This document shows positions 61,493 through 64,000 of a stretch of DNA of 64,000 nucleotides, one piece after another; the stretch's first letter is position 1; each line of letters begins with the position of its first letter. The DNA comes from Halomonas qaidamensis (lineage in GTDB: Bacteria; Pseudomonadota; Gammaproteobacteria; Pseudomonadales; Halomonadaceae). The translations under genes and the position numbers were made by a program. The notes below the pieces were generated by a model that saw only the letters and a list, made by a program, of their open reading frames with translations, ran no database searches and was not told the origin of the DNA. The stretch covers positions 3,348,001 to 3,412,000 of the forward strand of contig NZ_CP080627.1 in NCBI RefSeq assembly GCF_025917315.1, given 5' to 3'.

Positions 61493-63046
61493 ATGAACCA
61501 ACCTGCCCACAATAGCGAGGGTCCTTCGCGGTTTTCCCTTGGCGACCCCATCGTGCTGGTGCTCAGCATCGGCTTCATCGTTGCGTTTCTCGCGCTCTCC
61601 TTATACGACGTCGACCTAGTCGCAGACTCAATTAGTACGGGCTTTGCCTGGACGGCCCTAGTCCTTGGCAGCTACTTTCAACTACTACTTTTATTAACTT
61701 TTTTCATTGCTATTGGAGTAGCCATTTCGCCCGCGTCAAAGGCTAAAATCGGCAATCTCGACGCACCAGAAATGAGCACATTTAAGTGGCTTTCGATCAT
61801 TCTTTGTACATTATTAGCAGGTGGTGGCGTATTTTTTGCCGCCGGAGAGCCGGTCTATCATTTTGTGGTAACGCCTCCCGCCTTTGATACTGAAGCGGGC
61901 ACTGCTGATGCTGTTTCAAGCGCCCTTGCCCAATCGTTCATGCACTGGGGCTTTTTAGCCTGGGCTGTACTTGGCTCGCTAACGGCGGTGGTGCTTGCTC
62001 ATGCCCACTATGTAAAAGGCCAGCCTCTGCAGCCGCGCACGCTGCTCTACCCCGTATTTGGCGAGCGCCTCATGCGCGGCCCGCTTGGTGGCGTGGTAGA
62101 TGCCTGCTGCGTGATTGCGTTGGTAGCCGGTACGGTCGGCCCCATCGGGTTTCTGGCCACCCAGGTCAGCTTTGGCTTACACGAACTGTTCGGCTTACCC
62201 GAAGGCTATCCAGGACAGCTAATTATTCTTGCGGTATTGGGTTGTATTTACGTGCTCTCCTCCATGAGTGGTGTACATAAAGGCATCCAGTTGCTCAGCC
62301 GTTTTAATGTGCTACTGGCCCTCGCTATCGGCGCGGTGATTATTGTATTTGGCCCTACGCTGTTTTTGGTTAACACCTATGTGTCTAGCATGGGCGCTTA
62401 CGTGAGCGAGTTCTTCACCATGGCCACCATGACTGCGGATACCGCACCCGATTGGTGGATGCAGTGGTGGACAGTGTTTTTCTTTGCTTGGTTTATTGGC
62501 TATGCACCGCTGATGGCGATTTTCGTGGCGCGTATTTCACGCGGGCGTAGTATTCGCGAAATGATTCTTGCCGTGGCGATACTCGCCCCTATTGCGACTA
62601 CCATATGGTTTACCCTGCTGGGCGGATCGGGCATTTATTATCAGCTCACGGGCGTAATTGATCTGACCGAGGCGCTGAATAACTTCCAGTTTGATGTAGC
62701 GACGCTCACCGTGGCCCAAGCCCTGCCCGGCGGCACATGGATGGCGCTGGCGATTCTATTACTAACCACCATTTTTGTCGCCACTACCGGCGATTCTATG
62801 AGCTACGCCATTGCCGTTGTGGGTGCCGGCCATGATGATCCTAACCCTTACGTGCGTGCCTTTTGGGGGATTGCCATGGCGCTAATGGCGGCGGTGCTGC
62901 TGTATATGGGGGCCGGTCAAATTGGCGCGTTGCAGCAGTTTATTGTAATTACGGCGATTCCTGTTTCACTCATCTTGCTACCATCACTGTGGAATGGCCC
63001 ACAAGCGGCCTACGCCATGGCGCGTGAACAAGGCATTATCGAATAA
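61493..63046 (+). CDS. BCCT-family betaine/choline/carnitine transporter, complete
   Basis: The frame begins at a GTG (61484), but the ATG at 61493 (MNQPAHNSEGPSRFSLGD) has AGG eight bases upstream; the product has 517 residues and 12 predicted helices. BCCT marks are FAAGEPVYHFVVTPPA, the Trp-rich segment WWMQWWTVFFFAWFIGYAP followed by IFVARISRGRSIREM, and TTGDSMSYAIAVV. The Trp box is the aromatic substrate cage of the family. It imports a quaternary amine such as glycine betaine or choline under osmotic stress. Substrate and coupling ion (Na+ or H+) are unresolved. Confidence 0.94.
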   Translation: MNQPAHNSEGPSRFSLGDPIVLVLSIGFIVAFLALSLYDVDLVADSISTGFAWTALVLGSYFQLLLLLTFFIAIGVAISPASKAKIGNLDAPEMSTFKWLSIILCTLLAGGGVFFAAGEPVYHFVVTPPAFDTEAGTADAVSSALAQSFMHWGFLAWAVLGSLTAVVLAHAHYVKGQPLQPRTLLYPVFGERLMRGPLGGVVDACCVIALVAGTVGPIGFLATQVSFGLHELFGLPEGYPGQLIILAVLGCIYVLSSMSGVHKGIQLLSRFNVLLALAIGAVIIVFGPTLFLVNTYVSSMGAYVSEFFTMATMTADTAPDWWMQWWTVFFFAWFIGYAPLMAIFVARISRGRSIREMILAVAILAPIATTIWFTLLGGSGIYYQLTGVIDLTEALNNFQFDVATLTVAQALPGGTWMALAILLLTTIFVATTGDSMSYAIAVVGAGHDDPNPYVRAFWGIAMALMAAVLLYMGAGQIGALQQFIVITAIPVSLILLPSLWNGPQAAYAMAREQGIIE

Positions 63047-63064
63047 CCGTCGATAGCTCTTTTA

Positions 63065-63889
63065 TCATAACCCTTCCAGCAGTCGTAGAAGCATCTGCGG
63101 CTGCTGGTTAGCCTGTGCCAAAATAGCGATACCGGCCTGTTGCAGAATTTGCGCGCGAATTAGGTTAGAGACTTCTTTGGCATAGTCAGCATCTTGAATG
63201 CGTGACTGAGCGGCAGACGTATTAATAATGTTGGTATTGAGTCCATCAATCACACTCTCGAAGCGATTTTGCACCGCGCCTAAATAACTCCGCTGGCGAT
63301 CCACCTGTTTGATCGCGTCATCCATTGCCTTTAGCGGGCCGTCGGTTGCGCTGCCACCGTCTAACACGCTAAACCCTTCCAGCCCCAGTGCCTGTCTATT
63401 CATGGCTGCAAAGCGCACCGCAATGCTATCGCCATCGTTAGCACCCACCTGAATATTGACCGCCTTGGTACTATCAAAAAAACCAATGCCGTTGAAGTTG
63501 CTCTGCTCGGCAATACGATCAATCTCTTCTAAACGCTGATCAATCTCGTCTTGAATGGAAACAAGATCCTCGGAAGCGTTAGTACCATTAGCTGCTTGTA
63601 CACTCAGTTCACGGATACGCTGTAAATTATCGTTGATTTGGTTGAGCGAGCCTTCCGCTGTTTGCACCATGGAAATACCATCATTGGTATTGCGAATGGC
63701 TTGGTTCATACCACGAATTTGCGCCCCCATGCGGTTGGCAATCGCCAGGCCAGCAGGGTCATCTTTGGCACTATTGATACGCAGCCCAGAAGAGAGACGC
63801 TCCATGGCAGTGAGCATGGCCTGCTGGCTGCCACGCAGATTGTTCTGCACGGCAAGAGACATCAAATTCGTATTTAGGCTGAGCAACAC
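63065..63889 (-). CDS. fliC: Flagellin, short form
   Basis: A 274-residue flagellin whose conserved D0/D1 ends make up nearly the whole protein. The N-terminal part reads LNTNLMSLAVQNNLRGSQQA, RLSSGLRINSAKDDPAGLAI and MVQTAEGSLNQINDNLQRIR. The C-terminal part reads SYLGAVQNRFESVIDGLNTN and SRIQDADYAKEVSNLIRAQI, with the terminal ILQQAGIAILAQANQQPQ helix. The variable outer domain is very small (residues about 140-185). The start is GTG at 63889, or TTG at 63886 which fits the GGAG site slightly better. No other flagellar gene is visible beside it; the BCCT gene ends 18 bp away, convergently. Confidence 0.95.
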   Translation of the reverse strand: MLLSLNTNLMSLAVQNNLRGSQQAMLTAMERLSSGLRINSAKDDPAGLAIANRMGAQIRGMNQAIRNTNDGISMVQTAEGSLNQINDNLQRIRELSVQAANGTNASEDLVSIQDEIDQRLEEIDRIAEQSNFNGIGFFDSTKAVNIQVGANDGDSIAVRFAAMNRQALGLEGFSVLDGGSATDGPLKAMDDAIKQVDRQRSYLGAVQNRFESVIDGLNTNIINTSAAQSRIQDADYAKEVSNLIRAQILQQAGIAILAQANQQPQMLLRLLEGL

Positions 63890-63943
63890 GCGTCTCCGAA
63901 GAAGGCTAGCCTCGCCATGTCAACAGTGGCGGCTATAGACCTA

Positions 63944-63970
63944 TTATCGGCAGCTAGACGAAAATCATGA
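63944..63970 (-). promoter_or_regulatory. Sigma28 (FliA) promoter of the flagellin gene
   Basis: Minus strand: GCCGATAA (63944-63951) is an exact sigma28 -10 element. Fifteen bases upstream lies a weak -35 (TCATGATT, 5 of 8 to TAAAGTTT). It is 55 bp before the flagellin start, as expected for a late flagellar gene. Confidence 0.75.
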
Positions 63971-64000
63971 ATGTGCTCGTTGCTTTAGGCTGCGACCACT

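Noticed and set aside
1..64000. CRISPR arrays, prophage genes, toxin-antitoxin or anti-phage modules
   Set aside because: No regularly spaced repeats, phage structural genes or recognisable defence proteins were seen; the only nuclease-like gene is the HNH pseudogene.

Overview
The window reads as a chromosomal segment of a halophilic gammaproteobacterium of the Halomonas/Vreelandella type. Two BCCT-type compatible-solute carriers, TRAP and TTT three-component transporters, a urt urea ABC system beside urease, a DUF481 outer-membrane protein and gammaproteobacterial-style regulators (sigma54/NtrC, OxyR, Fur and sigma28 motifs) all point that way. This is inferred from family content; no marker gene such as 16S rRNA is present.

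Layout. 1-2.3 kb: the 3' end of a BCCT carrier, then a genomic scar holding an internally deleted copy of the sulfurtransferase gene found intact at 22.3 kb, a terminator-like structure and an IS3-family remnant. 2.3-5 kb: a periplasmic copper chaperone, a Spy/CpxP-like protein and a soluble PAS-chemoreceptor. 5.4-13.9 kb: a short-form cytochrome bd oxidase with an ankyrin protein, an alpha/beta hydrolase, then a thiol/peroxide set (FAD disulfide reductase, persulfide-dioxygenase-like metallohydrolase, 1-Cys-type peroxiredoxin behind a good OxyR-like site, Dps). 14-15.8 kb: an AT-rich TehA/SLAC1 gene beside IS30 and response-regulator remnants. 15.8-21.9 kb: a four-gene signalling operon that includes a histidine kinase fused to a PhnD-like periplasmic binding domain. 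22.3-26 kb: sulfurtransferase, a QseBC-like two-component pair, an unlisted 45-residue membrane peptide and a YgiW-like OB-fold protein. 26.3-32.4 kb: a dead HNH endonuclease gene, tRNA-Arg(CCG), a TRAP transporter and a Cache chemoreceptor.

32.4-54.4 kb is a nitrogen/urea region: ureG-F-E-C-B-A, ureD and urtE-D-C-B-A, all on the minus strand. It is interrupted between ureA and ureD by an 8.4 kb iron-uptake block (AraC/PchR-like regulator, TonB receptor, FecB/C/D-like importer without its ATPase, DUF3325-PepSY-DUF3649). The three urea transcription units (urtA, ureD, ureA) each start behind a sigma54-type promoter with the same architecture and with NtrC-like GCAC-N5/7-GTGC boxes upstream. 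This suggests that urea import and hydrolysis are co-regulated by nitrogen status even though the operon is split. A globin-coupled diguanylate cyclase lies between urt and ureD. 54.4-60.3 kb: a tctABC tricarboxylate-type transporter with a CitAB-like two-component system. 60.4-64 kb: a DUF481 protein, an intact BCCT carrier with a structured leader, and a lone flagellin gene behind a sigma28-type promoter.

The strongest leads are the split urease locus with its triplicated sigma54/NtrC promoter, the PhnD-kinase signalling operon, and several gene remnants that record past deletion and transposition. I saw no CRISPR array, prophage, toxin-antitoxin pair or anti-phage operon. All annotation is by reading motifs and family resemblance; no database search was run.
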